Shown in pieces: positions 48,560 to 57,816 of a stretch of 64,000 bases of DNA (positions are counted from its first letter, which is position 1; the number at the start of each line of letters is the position of its first letter). Origin of the DNA: Rhodanobacter sp. B04 (GTDB lineage Bacteria > Pseudomonadota > Gammaproteobacteria > Xanthomonadales > Rhodanobacteraceae); the NCBI RefSeq assembly GCF_002001125.1, contig NZ_MUNV01000007.1, forward strand, positions 310,001-374,000. The letters are read 5' to 3'. Under the pieces are notes generated by a model. The model was not told the DNA's origin. It searched no databases and was given only the letters and a program-made list of their open reading frames with translations. The position numbers and the translations under genes were made by a program.

Positions 48560-49083
48560 GCTCCGGTGGTTGCCGCGGCCGTCATCTGCCCGCGCAATTT
48601 CTGCTTGATGCGACCGATCTTGGTCGCCACGTTGGTTTCGCTGATACCGAGGATCTCGGCCATCTCGGTGTAGCCGCGGTCTTCCAGGTACAGCAGGATC
48701 AGCGCACGATTGAGCGGGTCGAGCTGGCCGATGAACGCGTATAGCGCCTGCAGCCGCTCGTCCTGCTCGGCTATCGGCTCGCCGCCGCCGACGGTTTCCA
48801 GGTGGTGCGCCTCCAGCGGCTCGAAGCGGTCGGCATCGGACCAGCGCTCGCGCCGCGCCTGCGAGATCGCCACGTTCAGCGCGATGCGATACATCCAGGT
48901 GGAAAACTTCGCCCGTGCCGGGTCATAGCTGCCGAACGAACGCCATAGCTGGGTGCTGATCTCCTGCACCAGATCGTCGCGATCGGCCGCGCTGCGGCTG
49001 TACAGGCCTGCCACCTTGAACACGATCCGGCGATGTTCGTGCAGCAGCGATTCGAAGCGTTGCTGGTATTGCCTGGCAGTCAT
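48556..49083 (-). CDS. ECF-family RNA polymerase sigma factor
   Basis: Alternative sigma factor, 175 aa, with region 2 (about 10-80, with DRDDLVQEISTQLWRSFGSYDP and FSTWMYRIALNVAISQARR) and region 4 (about 110-165, with LDPLNRALILLYLEDRGYTEMAEILGISETNVATKIGRIKQKLR). It belongs to the small ECF proteins related to those paired with membrane regulators. The start ATG 49083 was chosen over an upstream frame because region 2 starts there. I could not identify its target promoters. Confidence 0.9.
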   Translation of the reverse strand: MTARQYQQRFESLLHEHRRIVFKVAGLYSRSAADRDDLVQEISTQLWRSFGSYDPARAKFSTWMYRIALNVAISQARRERWSDADRFEPLEAHHLETVGGGEPIAEQDERLQALYAFIGQLDPLNRALILLYLEDRGYTEMAEILGISETNVATKIGRIKQKLRGQMTAAATTGA

Positions 49084-49350
49084 GGACGTTGCTTCCCCTC
49101 CGTTCCACCCATGATTCGCAGGGTACGGAAAAAAATCACAGGGGGCGTCCACATAACCGACCGGCCACGCAAGAGAAAATGACTCGACTGCCACAGGCAG
49201 ACGAAAGCTCCACGCCTGATGCCGGAGTGCAAGGATGCAGAAGCGATTCCTGCATTCGTCGAATGAGACCGGTGCGAGAAACCCAAGCCACAGCAGAGCC
49301 ACCACCCTCGCCTACAATGCGAAATCCCCAAACCCACCGCGGATCGACCC

Positions 49351-50028
49351 ATGCGCCCCCTGCGCCTCAAACGCTACCTGCTGACCGGCCTGCTTACCTT
49401 CATCCCGCTGTGGGTGACCTGGCTGGTGTTCAAGTTCGTGCTGGGCATGCTGGCCGGCATCGGTGCGCCGCTGGTCGGCGCCCTGCTGCATGCGCTGGCA
49501 CTGGTGGCGCCGCATGCGGCCGACGCGCTCAACACGCAATGGCTGGTGTTCATCATTGCGCTGCTGATCACCCTGGTCGCGCTGTACCTGCTTGGCTGGC
49601 TGGCCAACCGGGTCATCGGCCAGCGCTTCATCAATGCGTTCGATGGTCTGCTGGCACGCATTCCGGTGGTGCAGACGATCTACGGCGGCACCAAGAAGCT
49701 GATGACGGTGTTGCAGAACAAGCCGTCCGGCGTGCAGCGCGTGGTACTGGTGGAGTTCCCGCGCCGCGGCATGAAGGTGGCCGGCTTCGTCACGCGGGTG
49801 ATGACCGAGGACGGCAGCGGCCGCGAGATGGCGGCGGTATTCATCCCGACCACGCCGAACCCCACCGGCGGCTACCTCGTCGTGGTGCCGCTGGATGAGC
49901 TGACTCCAACCGACTGGACGATGGATCAGGCGATGGCCTTCATCATTTCCGGCGGCGCGGTGGCACCCGATTCCCTGCCCGCCTCGCCCGCCACGCTGCG
50001 CCACGACGATGCCGAGGATCATGCATGA
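49351..50028 (+). CDS. DUF502 membrane protein
   Basis: A 225-aa inner-membrane protein of the DUF502 family. Two long helices (about 8-34 and 64-88) flank a small periplasmic loop, followed by a conserved soluble part with IPVVQTIYGGTKKLMTVL (about 104-121) and AVFIPTTPNPTGGYLVVVPLDEL (about 163-185). Function unknown in bacteria. It overlaps the M14 peptidase gene by four bases (ATGA). Confidence 0.88.
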   Translation: MRPLRLKRYLLTGLLTFIPLWVTWLVFKFVLGMLAGIGAPLVGALLHALALVAPHAADALNTQWLVFIIALLITLVALYLLGWLANRVIGQRFINAFDGLLARIPVVQTIYGGTKKLMTVLQNKPSGVQRVVLVEFPRRGMKVAGFVTRVMTEDGSGREMAAVFIPTTPNPTGGYLVVVPLDELTPTDWTMDQAMAFIISGGAVAPDSLPASPATLRHDDAEDHA

Positions 50029-51851
50029 GCATGCGCCGTATCCTCCTGTCCACTCTGCTGGGCATGGTCGCCATGACCGCTCATGCCACCGGTTCAAGCA
50101 GCACGGCGTGGATTACACCGGCCGAGGCGGCGCAGTTCCGCACCACGCCAAGCTATGCCGAGACGCGGGCTTATCTGGAGCGCCTGCAGAAGGCCGCCCC
50201 GGGGATCATCCACCTGGAAACCTTCGGCACCACGCCGGAAGGCCGGCCGATGACGGTGGTGATCGCCAGCAGCGATGGCGCGTTCACGCCCGAAGCGGCA
50301 CGTGCCGCACACAAACCCGTCGTGCTGCTGCAGGCCGGCATCCATCCGGGCGAGATCGAGGGCAAGGATGCCGGGTTGATGCTGCTGCGCGATATCGCGG
50401 TCACCGGCAAATACCCGCATGCGCTCGATCGCCTGGTGCTGGTCTATATCCCGGTGTTCAGCGTGGATGGCCACGAGAACTCGTCGCCGTACCACCGCAT
50501 CAACCAGAACGGCCCGGACAGCATGGGCTTCCGCGGCCAGTCGCAATACCTCAACCTCAACCGCGACTACGTCAAGGCCGACGCGCCGGAGATGCTGGCG
50601 TGGCTGAAGTTGTGGCAGCAGTGGCTGCCGGATTTCCTGATCGACGTGCATACCACCGATGGTGCCGACTACCAGTACGACCTGACCTGGTACACCGAGG
50701 ATCCGCACAAGCTCGACCCGGCGGTGAGCGCATGGCAGCAGGACATGATCGTCAACCACGCGATGCCTGCGTATGAAAAGCGCGGCCACCTCGCCTCGAT
50801 CTACCTGGAATTCAAGGACGGCCGCGATCCACGCAAGGGCATCGAGAACTTCGGCTCCGGCCAGCGTTTCTCGACCGGCTACGCGGCGCTGCAGAACCGG
50901 CCCGCGCTGCTGATCGAAACGCATATGCTGAAGCCGTACGCGAAACGGGTGCATGCCGTCTACGACCTGGTCGAACTGATGCTGGAACAGATCGACCGGC
51001 ATCCGGCGGCGCTGCTCGCCGCCACGGCCAAGGCCGATGCCGACACCGTAGCCCGCGCCCGCGATGCGCAGGCGCGTGTGCCGCTGACCTTCAAGGCCGA
51101 TCCGCAATCGACGAAGTTCGAACTGAAAGGCTATGCGTTCACGCTCAGCCACAGCGACATCTCCGACAGCGCATGGATCCAGTACGACCCGAGTCAGCCT
51201 AAGACCTACAGCATCGACAACTGGAACGGCTTGCTGCCGGACCTGTCGATCACGCCGCCGGCGGCGTACGTGGTGCCGGTGCAGTGGACGGCGATCATCG
51301 ACAAGCTCGACGCGCACGGTATCCACTACCAGCGCATCGAGCATCCGTTGACGATCCATGCGGAGGGCTACCAGCTCGATCATCCGCAATGGGCCGGCAA
51401 GCCATTCGAGGGCCATTTGATGCTGCGCCACTTCGACCTGCATGCCGCACCGCGCGAGGTGACGCTGCCGGCCGGTTCGGTGATCGTGCCGCTGGACCAG
51501 CGCGCCGCCAACGTGGCGATCAACCTGCTCGAACCGCAGGCGCCCGACTCGCTGCTGCGCTGGGGCTTCCTCGATGCGGTGTTCGAGGCCAAGGAATACG
51601 GCGAGCCGCGCGTGCTGGAAAAACTGGCGCGCGTGCTGCTGGCGAAGGACCCGTCGCTCAAGGCCGAGTTCGACCGCAAACTGCACGATAACCCGGCTTT
51701 TGCGGCCGATGGCGATGCGCGGCTCGCCTTCTTCTTCGAACATTCGCCGTGGTATGCCGCCCAGCACGTCGGCGCCTACCCGGTGCTGCGGCTGGATGCC
51801 GCCCAGTGGCGGCACCTGCAGGCTGCGCATGCCTCGACAGGTACCCCCTGA
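50025..51851 (+). CDS. Secreted M14-family zinc carboxypeptidase
   Basis: Periplasmic or secreted zinc peptidase, 608 aa. A signal peptide (about 1-22, ending AHA) precedes the M14 domain (about 30-330). Zinc ligands are His107 and Glu110 in HPGEIEGKD and His209 in DVHTTDG; SPYHRINQNGPD and RDYVKADAPE are surrounding motifs. The catalytic Glu is likely in IETHMLKPY. The C-terminal 270 residues form a second, beta-rich domain. It is translationally coupled to DUF502. Confidence 0.88.
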   Translation: MSMRRILLSTLLGMVAMTAHATGSSSTAWITPAEAAQFRTTPSYAETRAYLERLQKAAPGIIHLETFGTTPEGRPMTVVIASSDGAFTPEAARAAHKPVVLLQAGIHPGEIEGKDAGLMLLRDIAVTGKYPHALDRLVLVYIPVFSVDGHENSSPYHRINQNGPDSMGFRGQSQYLNLNRDYVKADAPEMLAWLKLWQQWLPDFLIDVHTTDGADYQYDLTWYTEDPHKLDPAVSAWQQDMIVNHAMPAYEKRGHLASIYLEFKDGRDPRKGIENFGSGQRFSTGYAALQNRPALLIETHMLKPYAKRVHAVYDLVELMLEQIDRHPAALLAATAKADADTVARARDAQARVPLTFKADPQSTKFELKGYAFTLSHSDISDSAWIQYDPSQPKTYSIDNWNGLLPDLSITPPAAYVVPVQWTAIIDKLDAHGIHYQRIEHPLTIHAEGYQLDHPQWAGKPFEGHLMLRHFDLHAAPREVTLPAGSVIVPLDQRAANVAINLLEPQAPDSLLRWGFLDAVFEAKEYGEPRVLEKLARVLLAKDPSLKAEFDRKLHDNPAFAADGDARLAFFFEHSPWYAAQHVGAYPVLRLDAAQWRHLQAAHASTGTP

Positions 51852-51993
51852 CCTTTGACACTGTCTGGGTCATGACGTTTGACCTAGCGTGGCAGAGGCA
51901 TGGCCGGGTTTTGGGGGGAGAAACCAGCAGGATTCGGCCCGTGACGACCAACCTATCCGCCCAACGGGCGACCTTACTCACAGAGGGACATCC

Positions 51994-54138
51994 ATGACCA
52001 AGCAGTATCTGAAGCCCCTGGCCCTGGCGGTAAGCCTGGCTCTGACCTTGACCGCCTGCGGCAAGAGCGAACAGGCCGCCACCCCGGCGCCGGCCCCTGC
52101 CAGCACCGCCGCTGCCGCCAGCACTGCCCCGGCAGCTGCCAGCACCAGCGCGGCCGTCGACACCGGCAAGAGCATCTTCGACGTCAGCGAGCTGGACCCG
52201 ACCATCAACGCCTGCCAGGACTTCAACGGCTTCGTCAACGCCAAGTGGGTCGCCGCCAATCCGATCCCCGAAGACCGCACCCGTTGGGGCGCCTTCGACC
52301 AACTGGCCGATGCCAGCCTGAACACGCAGCACGACATCGCCGACGCCGCCGCCAAGAATGCAGCGCAGGCCCAGGCCGGTTCGATCGAACAGAAGATCGG
52401 CTACCTGTACCAGTCAGGCATGGACGATGCCGCCATCGAGAAGGCCGGCTTCGACCCGATCAAGCCGAAGCTCGATGCCATCGCCGGCCTGAAGAGCCCC
52501 GGCGACATCGCCAACTACATCACCAAGAGCTACGCCGAGGGTGACGGCCAGGTGTTCGAGTTCGGTGCCGGCGCGGACTTCCAGCACGCCGACATGCAGA
52601 TCGCCTACGCCAACGAAGCCGGCCTGGGCCTGCCGACCAAGGACTACTACAGCGACGCGAAGTACAAGGACATCCGCGACGCCTACGTCGCGCATATCGC
52701 GAAGTCGTTCGAGCTGACCGGCGTGGCCGAGGCCGACGCCAAGAAGCAGGCCGATGAGGTGCTGGCGTTCGAGACCAAGCTGGCTGCCGCCTCGCTGTCG
52801 CCGGTCGAGGAACGCGATCCGAAGAACGAATACCACTTCGTCAGCGTCAAGGACGCCGACAAGGTCACCCCGCACTTCAGCTGGGACAAATTCTTCGCCG
52901 CCCAGGGCGTGACCATCGACAAGGGCTTCTCGCTGTCGCAGCCGAAGTTCTTCGCCGAGTTCGACAAGCAGCTGGCCAGCGCGCCGATCAGCCAGTGGCA
53001 GGCCTACCTGCGCTTCCACACCATCGACGACGCCTCGCCGTACCTGAGCAAGAATTTCCAGGACAACAAGTTCGACTTCTACGGCAAGACCCTGGCCGGC
53101 CAGCCGCAGCAGAAGCCGCGCTGGAAGCGCGTACTGGGCGCGGTCAACGGCTCGATGGGCGAGGCGCTGGGCCAACTGTACGTGGCCAAGGTGTTCACGC
53201 CCGAGGCGAAAGAGCGTGCGCAGGAACTGGTCGACAACGTGCGCAACGCGCTGAAGGCCCGCATCGAGAACCTCGACTGGATGAGCGCCGAGACCAAGGC
53301 CAAGGCGATCGACAAGTGGAATACCTTCCTGCCGAAGATCGGTTACCCGGACAAGTGGCGTGACTGGTCGGGCCTGAACATCACCCCCGACAACTACTAC
53401 GCGAACATCGAGGCGGCCGGCAAGTTCAACTACGACTACGACATCGCCAAGATCGGCAAGCCGACCGACCGCAAGGAGTGGGGCATGACCCCGCAGACGG
53501 TCAACGCGTACTACAACCCGACCGACAACACGATCAACTTCCCGGCCGCGATCCTGCAGCCGCCGTTCTTCAATGCCAAGGCAGACGACGCGATCAACTA
53601 CGGCGGCATCGGTGCGGTGATCGGCCACGAGGCCAGCCACGGCTTCGACGACCAGGGCAGCCAGTTCGACGGCGCCGGCAACAACAAGAACTGGTGGACC
53701 AAGGACGACCGCGCCAAGTTCGACGCCCGCACGCAGAAGCTGGTGGACCAGTTCGACGCCTACTCGCCGATCAAGGACAAGCCGGACCTGCACGTCAACG
53801 GCAAGCTGACCCTGGGCGAGAACATCGCCGACCTGGGCGGCATGAACGTGGCGTATGACGCCCTGCAGGCGGCGCTGAAGGCACACCCCGAGGAAGCCGG
53901 CAAGAAGATCGACGGTTACACCGAAGACCAGCGCTTTTTCCTGAACTGGGCGCGCGTGTGGCGTGGCAACGTGCGCGAGAAGCAGGCGGTGCTGTCGCTC
54001 AACACCGACCCGCATGCCCCGGCCTCGCTGCGTGCCATGGCTGCACCGTCGAACATGCCGGCATTTGCCAGCGCGTTCCAGTGCAAGCCCGGTGACGCCA
54101 TGGTGCGTCCGGACGACAAGCAGGTGAAGATCTGGTAA
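51994..54138 (+). CDS. M13-family metallopeptidase (neprilysin-like lipoprotein)
   Basis: Zinc oligopeptidase, 714 aa. The signal peptide ends in lipobox LTAC (Cys about 22), so the protein is lipid-anchored; a Ala/Pro/Thr-rich linker (about 27-55) follows. The zinc site is H545-EAS-H549 with Glu609 in GENIADLGG as third ligand; NAYYNPTDNTINFPAAILQPPFF is the substrate-binding segment typical of M13. AGAGGGA lies before the ATG. A strong GNRA-loop terminator follows at 54182. Confidence 0.94.
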   Translation: MTKQYLKPLALAVSLALTLTACGKSEQAATPAPAPASTAAAASTAPAAASTSAAVDTGKSIFDVSELDPTINACQDFNGFVNAKWVAANPIPEDRTRWGAFDQLADASLNTQHDIADAAAKNAAQAQAGSIEQKIGYLYQSGMDDAAIEKAGFDPIKPKLDAIAGLKSPGDIANYITKSYAEGDGQVFEFGAGADFQHADMQIAYANEAGLGLPTKDYYSDAKYKDIRDAYVAHIAKSFELTGVAEADAKKQADEVLAFETKLAAASLSPVEERDPKNEYHFVSVKDADKVTPHFSWDKFFAAQGVTIDKGFSLSQPKFFAEFDKQLASAPISQWQAYLRFHTIDDASPYLSKNFQDNKFDFYGKTLAGQPQQKPRWKRVLGAVNGSMGEALGQLYVAKVFTPEAKERAQELVDNVRNALKARIENLDWMSAETKAKAIDKWNTFLPKIGYPDKWRDWSGLNITPDNYYANIEAAGKFNYDYDIAKIGKPTDRKEWGMTPQTVNAYYNPTDNTINFPAAILQPPFFNAKADDAINYGGIGAVIGHEASHGFDDQGSQFDGAGNNKNWWTKDDRAKFDARTQKLVDQFDAYSPIKDKPDLHVNGKLTLGENIADLGGMNVAYDALQAALKAHPEEAGKKIDGYTEDQRFFLNWARVWRGNVREKQAVLSLNTDPHAPASLRAMAAPSNMPAFASAFQCKPGDAMVRPDDKQVKIW

Positions 54139-54181
54139 ATCGCCACGGCGGATTGCCGCAGCACACTGCGGCATGAAGACC

Positions 54182-54212
54182 AGGGCCCCGCACGCAAGTG
54201 CGGGGCCCTTTT
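54182..54212 (+). terminator. Rho-independent terminator after the M13 peptidase gene
   Basis: A perfect 12-bp GC-rich stem (54182-54193 with 54198-54209) capped by a stable GCAA tetraloop and followed by TTTTCG. It lies 44 bases after the stop codon. It is the strongest terminator in the window. Confidence 0.92.
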
Positions 54213-54520
54213 CGTTGGTCGCCACGCCAGATGGGCTGCTCTTTCCATCACAGCGACAGGCATCCGCTCGATAACTGTATTGCAAATCATTCTCATTAAA
54301 AATATCTTATGCATCTGCCCGGCCTGGCGCACGGCGCACATGAACCACGGCGCCCCATGCCAGACCACCAATCACCGGGTTTGCATGGCTACGCGGCCAC
54401 TCCCCGCGCGAGCCGCCTGCTGACCCGAATTCCTGCATCCAGCCATTGCGAGACATCCGCATTCGCCAGACCCGCCAGGCCCTGTCGACATGCGACGCCC
54501 TATCAATCCACGGAATCCCC
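54213..54520 (+). other. 308-base control region of the fiu-like gene
   Basis: Between the M13 terminator and the receptor start. It holds the Fur box and promoter-like hexamers near 54280-54308 and then about 205 bases of leader in which I find no open frame or strong hairpin that I can support. The leader is long for a receptor gene. Confidence 0.6.
54279..54308 (+). promoter_or_regulatory. Fur box over a candidate promoter for the siderophore receptor
   Basis: TGCAAATCATTCTCA (54282-54296... core) matches the Fur 7-1-7 consensus at 12 of 15 positions. It lies inside a candidate promoter: -35 TTGCAA (54280-54285), 17-base spacer, -10 TATCTT (54303-54308). Iron-bound Fur should block this promoter, as for fiu elsewhere. 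No footprint is available. Confidence 0.7.
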
Positions 54521-56860
54521 ATGCCTTTCATCAACAGCCGCAAACATCCTGTAGCACGGCGCAAACCGTCCCCGGCCTCCGGCATGGTGGCCGCCACCTT
54601 GCTCACCGGCCTGGCACTGGCGCTGCCCGCGGCAGCTGCCGACATGCCGGCCAGCAGCCTCGACAGCGATGCACAGGTCGCCAACGCAAAGACCTTGCCG
54701 AGCATCAAGGTGGAAGCCACCCCCAACGACTACAAGATCGACAAGGTCTCCTCGCCCAAATTCACCCAGCCGATCCTCGACACCCCGCAGACGATCAGCG
54801 TGATCAGCAAGGAGCTGTTCCAGCAACAGGGCGCCACCACGCTGACCGAAGCGCTGCGCAACAGCCCGGGCGTGGGCACCTTCTACGCCGGCGAGAACGG
54901 CTCGACCAGCACCGGCGACGCCATCTACATGCGCGGTTTCGATACCTCCGGCAGCATCTTCGTCGATGGCGTGCGCGACCTCGGCACGATCTCGCGCGAC
55001 GTGTTCAACATCGAGCAGATCGAGGTGACCAAGGGCCCGGACGGCACCGAGTACGGTCGCACCGCACCCACCGGCGCGATCAACATGGTCAGCAAACAGC
55101 CGCAGCCTGGCAACAGCGTGTCCGGTTCGGTCAGCTACGGCAGCGCCGACCAGAAGCGCGGCACCGCCGACTGGAACCAGGCGATCGGCGCCAACGCAGC
55201 GTTCCGGCTCAACGTGATGGGCCAGAACAGCGGCGTACCCGGGCGCAACGACGTGGAGAACAACCGCTGGGGCGTGGCGCCGTCCCTGGCTTTCGGGCTG
55301 GGCACGCCGACCCGCGTGTACCTGGATTTCCTGCACGTCAAGCAGAACAACATCCCCGATGGCGGCGTCTCGACCATCGGCCTGCCCGGCTACAGCAGTC
55401 CCGATCCGTTGCGCCCCTTCCTTGCCGATGCGCCGAAGGTGAACCCGGACAATTTCTACGGCACCAGCCAGGACCATGACCGCGACCAGCAGGACATGTT
55501 CACCGCGATCATCGAGCACGACTTCTCGGACAACATCGCGTTGCACGACACGCTGCGCTGGGGCCGCACGCGGCAGGACTACCTGCTGACCTCGTTCATG
55601 GCAACCGCGGCCAACCTGCTGACGCCGGATCCGGCCGACCCGTCGACCTGGACCGTGGCGCGCAGCAATCCGAACTTCAAGCACCAGAACAACCGCATCG
55701 CCACCAACCAGACCAATCTCACGGTCAACTTCGAAACGGGTGCGGTCGTGCACAACCTCAGCACCGGCATCGAGCTGACCCAGGAAAAGGCCACCGCGCT
55801 GGGTATCGCCGCGTTGAACGGCAGCACCTGGCCGGCGGCCAACCTCTACGATCCCGACGCCGATGTCGGCGGACTGCGCTACGGCCCGAACGGCACCTAC
55901 ACCAGCGGCCAGACCACGACCGAAGCGGCCTACCTGTTCGACACCATGAAGTTCGGCGAACAGTGGCAGATCAACGCCGGTGCACGGCTGGATCACTACA
56001 GCACCGACTTCACCAGTACCGTGGTCTGTGGCGGCAAGAGCACCCCCGCGTGCGGTCCGCTGCCGGCCGGCAGCGTCGTGCCGGGCATCGACGCCCGCGT
56101 CTCCGGCAACCTGCCCAACTACAAGCTCGGGGTGCTGTACAAGCCGGCCGCCAACGGCAGCATCTACGTCAATTTCGCCATGTCGCAGGAACCGCCGGGC
56201 GGCAATACGCTCACCTTCAGCAGTTCGGCCAACAGCCTGGACAAGCCCGACCTCGAACCGCAGAAGTCGCACACGGCCGAGATCGGCACGAAGTGGAACC
56301 TGCTCGACGACCGTTTGCTGCTGACCGGCGCGCTTTACCGCACCACGGTCACCAACCAGCTGGTGCAGGACCCGACCGACCCCACCCAGTACGACCAGAT
56401 CGGCAAGCAACGCGTGCAGGGCATCGAGATCAACGCCGTCGGCAAGCTCACCGACAACTGGTCGCTCAGCACCGGCTACACGATCATGGACACCAAGGTG
56501 GTCAATGGCAGCTCGGTGACCTCCGACGGCTCCAGCGTGCTGGCCTATACCCCGAAGAGCGCCTTCACCGCGTGGACCAACTACCGCCTGCCGTTCAACC
56601 TGACCCTCGGCGGTGGCGCGCGTTATTCCGGCGAGCTGCAGCGCGGCACCGACAGTGCGATCGGCACGCCAGCCTATACACAGGCCTACTGGGTGTTCGA
56701 CGCGGTGGCCAGCTATCCGGTCAACCAGCACCTCGACCTGCAATTGAACGTGTACAACCTGTTCAACAAGGATTACGTCGCGGCGATCAACAAGAGCGGT
56801 TACCGCTATATTCCAGGGGTCGCCCGCTCGGCCATGCTCACCGCCAACTTCCGCTTCTGA
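54521..56860 (+). CDS. fiu: TonB-dependent catecholate siderophore receptor, Fiu-like
   Basis: Outer-membrane receptor, 779 aa. After a signal peptide (about 1-40) comes the plug domain (about 60-185: ILDTPQTISVISKELFQQQGATTLTEALRNSPGV) and a 22-strand barrel ending in the required terminal Phe (ANFRF). Sequence follows E. coli Fiu closely (GENGSTSTGDAIYMRGFDTSGSIFVDG and INMVSKQP), so it should take up catecholate siderophores or their monomers, and siderophore antibiotics. A Fur box and PiuC gene support this. Confidence 0.92.
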   Translation: MPFINSRKHPVARRKPSPASGMVAATLLTGLALALPAAAADMPASSLDSDAQVANAKTLPSIKVEATPNDYKIDKVSSPKFTQPILDTPQTISVISKELFQQQGATTLTEALRNSPGVGTFYAGENGSTSTGDAIYMRGFDTSGSIFVDGVRDLGTISRDVFNIEQIEVTKGPDGTEYGRTAPTGAINMVSKQPQPGNSVSGSVSYGSADQKRGTADWNQAIGANAAFRLNVMGQNSGVPGRNDVENNRWGVAPSLAFGLGTPTRVYLDFLHVKQNNIPDGGVSTIGLPGYSSPDPLRPFLADAPKVNPDNFYGTSQDHDRDQQDMFTAIIEHDFSDNIALHDTLRWGRTRQDYLLTSFMATAANLLTPDPADPSTWTVARSNPNFKHQNNRIATNQTNLTVNFETGAVVHNLSTGIELTQEKATALGIAALNGSTWPAANLYDPDADVGGLRYGPNGTYTSGQTTTEAAYLFDTMKFGEQWQINAGARLDHYSTDFTSTVVCGGKSTPACGPLPAGSVVPGIDARVSGNLPNYKLGVLYKPAANGSIYVNFAMSQEPPGGNTLTFSSSANSLDKPDLEPQKSHTAEIGTKWNLLDDRLLLTGALYRTTVTNQLVQDPTDPTQYDQIGKQRVQGIEINAVGKLTDNWSLSTGYTIMDTKVVNGSSVTSDGSSVLAYTPKSAFTAWTNYRLPFNLTLGGGARYSGELQRGTDSAIGTPAYTQAYWVFDAVASYPVNQHLDLQLNVYNLFNKDYVAAINKSGYRYIPGVARSAMLTANFRF

Positions 56861-56874
56861 CATTTGCCGAGCCA

Positions 56875-57000
56875 GCCCTTCTTCGCTTGGGAGAAGGGCT
56901 GGCGTGAAGGTTCAGTGCGGAAACTGGCGGCAGCACTCCGAACACACGCTTATCCGTCCCTTCGGCCAGCTTCTCCCGAATCGGGGAAGGGAAACCCACA
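56875..57000. repeat. Diverged palindromic repeat between fiu and piuC
   Basis: CTTGGGAGAAGGGCTGG and CTTCTCCCGAATCGGGGAAGGG lie here, related in core to the CCTTCTCCCT palindrome at 13204. The structure is degenerate. It separates fiu from the hydroxylase by 153 bases. Confidence 0.35.
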
Positions 57001-57013
57001 GCTGGAACCCGTC

Positions 57014-57694
57014 ATGCTGCTGCATATTCCCGAAGTTCTCAGCCACGACCAGGTCACGCACTTGCGCAGCGCACTGGATGCCGCCGACTGGACGGATGGC
57101 CGTGAAACCGTCGGCGCGCAGGGTGCGAAGGTGAAGCGCAACCGGCAACTGCCGGACACCTCGCCATTGCGGCAACAGCTGGGCCAGGTGGTGCTGCACG
57201 CCCTGGCGCGACATCCGGTCTACCACGCAGCGACGCTGCCGCTGCGCACGCTGCCTCCGCGCTTCAACCGCTACGAAGACGGTGGCCAGTATGGATTCCA
57301 CATCGACGGCGCGGTCATGCTGCTCCCCGCCGAGAGCGGCCAATTGCGCAGCGACATCTCCTGCACCCTGTTCCTGAGCGAACCGGACGAGTACGACGGC
57401 GGCGAGCTGATCGTCAACGACACCTACGGCGAGCATGAAGTGAAACTGCCTGCCGGCGACCTGGTCGTCTATCCGTCCAGCAGCCTGCACCGCGTCGCAC
57501 CGGTCACTCGTGGCGCGCGCGTCGCCTCGTTCTTCTGGGTACAGAGCCTGATCCGCGACGACGGACGGCGTCAGCTCCTGTTCGAACTGGATGCCTCGAT
57601 CCAGAGCCTGACCCAGTCCGGTGCCGATGCTGCTGCGCTGCTACGACTGACCGGCGTCTATCACAACCTGCTACGCCAGTGGGCCGAGACCTGA
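57014..57694 (+). CDS. piuC: Fe(II)/2-oxoglutarate PKHD-type hydroxylase PiuC
   Basis: 2-oxoglutarate oxygenase, 226 aa (YbiX/PiuC). It carries the iron triad His96, Asp98 (HID) and His159 (SSSLHRV), with Arg169 for 2-oxoglutarate binding. It is encoded next to Fiu-type receptors in many proteobacteria (fiu-ybiX; piuA-piuC) and probably modifies iron-siderophore related compounds. The start ATG at 57014 begins the conserved [10 protein letters not shown]. Likely in the same Fur-controlled unit. Confidence 0.93.
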   Translation: MLLHIPEVLSHDQVTHLRSALDAADWTDGRETVGAQGAKVKRNRQLPDTSPLRQQLGQVVLHALARHPVYHAATLPLRTLPPRFNRYEDGGQYGFHIDGAVMLLPAESGQLRSDISCTLFLSEPDEYDGGELIVNDTYGEHEVKLPAGDLVVYPSSSLHRVAPVTRGARVASFFWVQSLIRDDGRRQLLFELDASIQSLTQSGADAAALLRLTGVYHNLLRQWAET

Positions 57695-57816
57695 ACCCGG
57701 CCAGCCGCAATTGCAGCGATCCCGGCTGACTTCGCATTGCCCGGCCGCAACCAACTGTTCCCAGCGCGTGCTGCTGAGCGGATAATTGTCGGCCCTTGAT
57801 GCAACACGGCTGAGCA

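Noticed and set aside
49108..49140. GGAAC-like ECF promoter before the sigma gene
   Set aside because: GGAAC is present but the matching GTC is at the wrong distance and falls on the start codon region.
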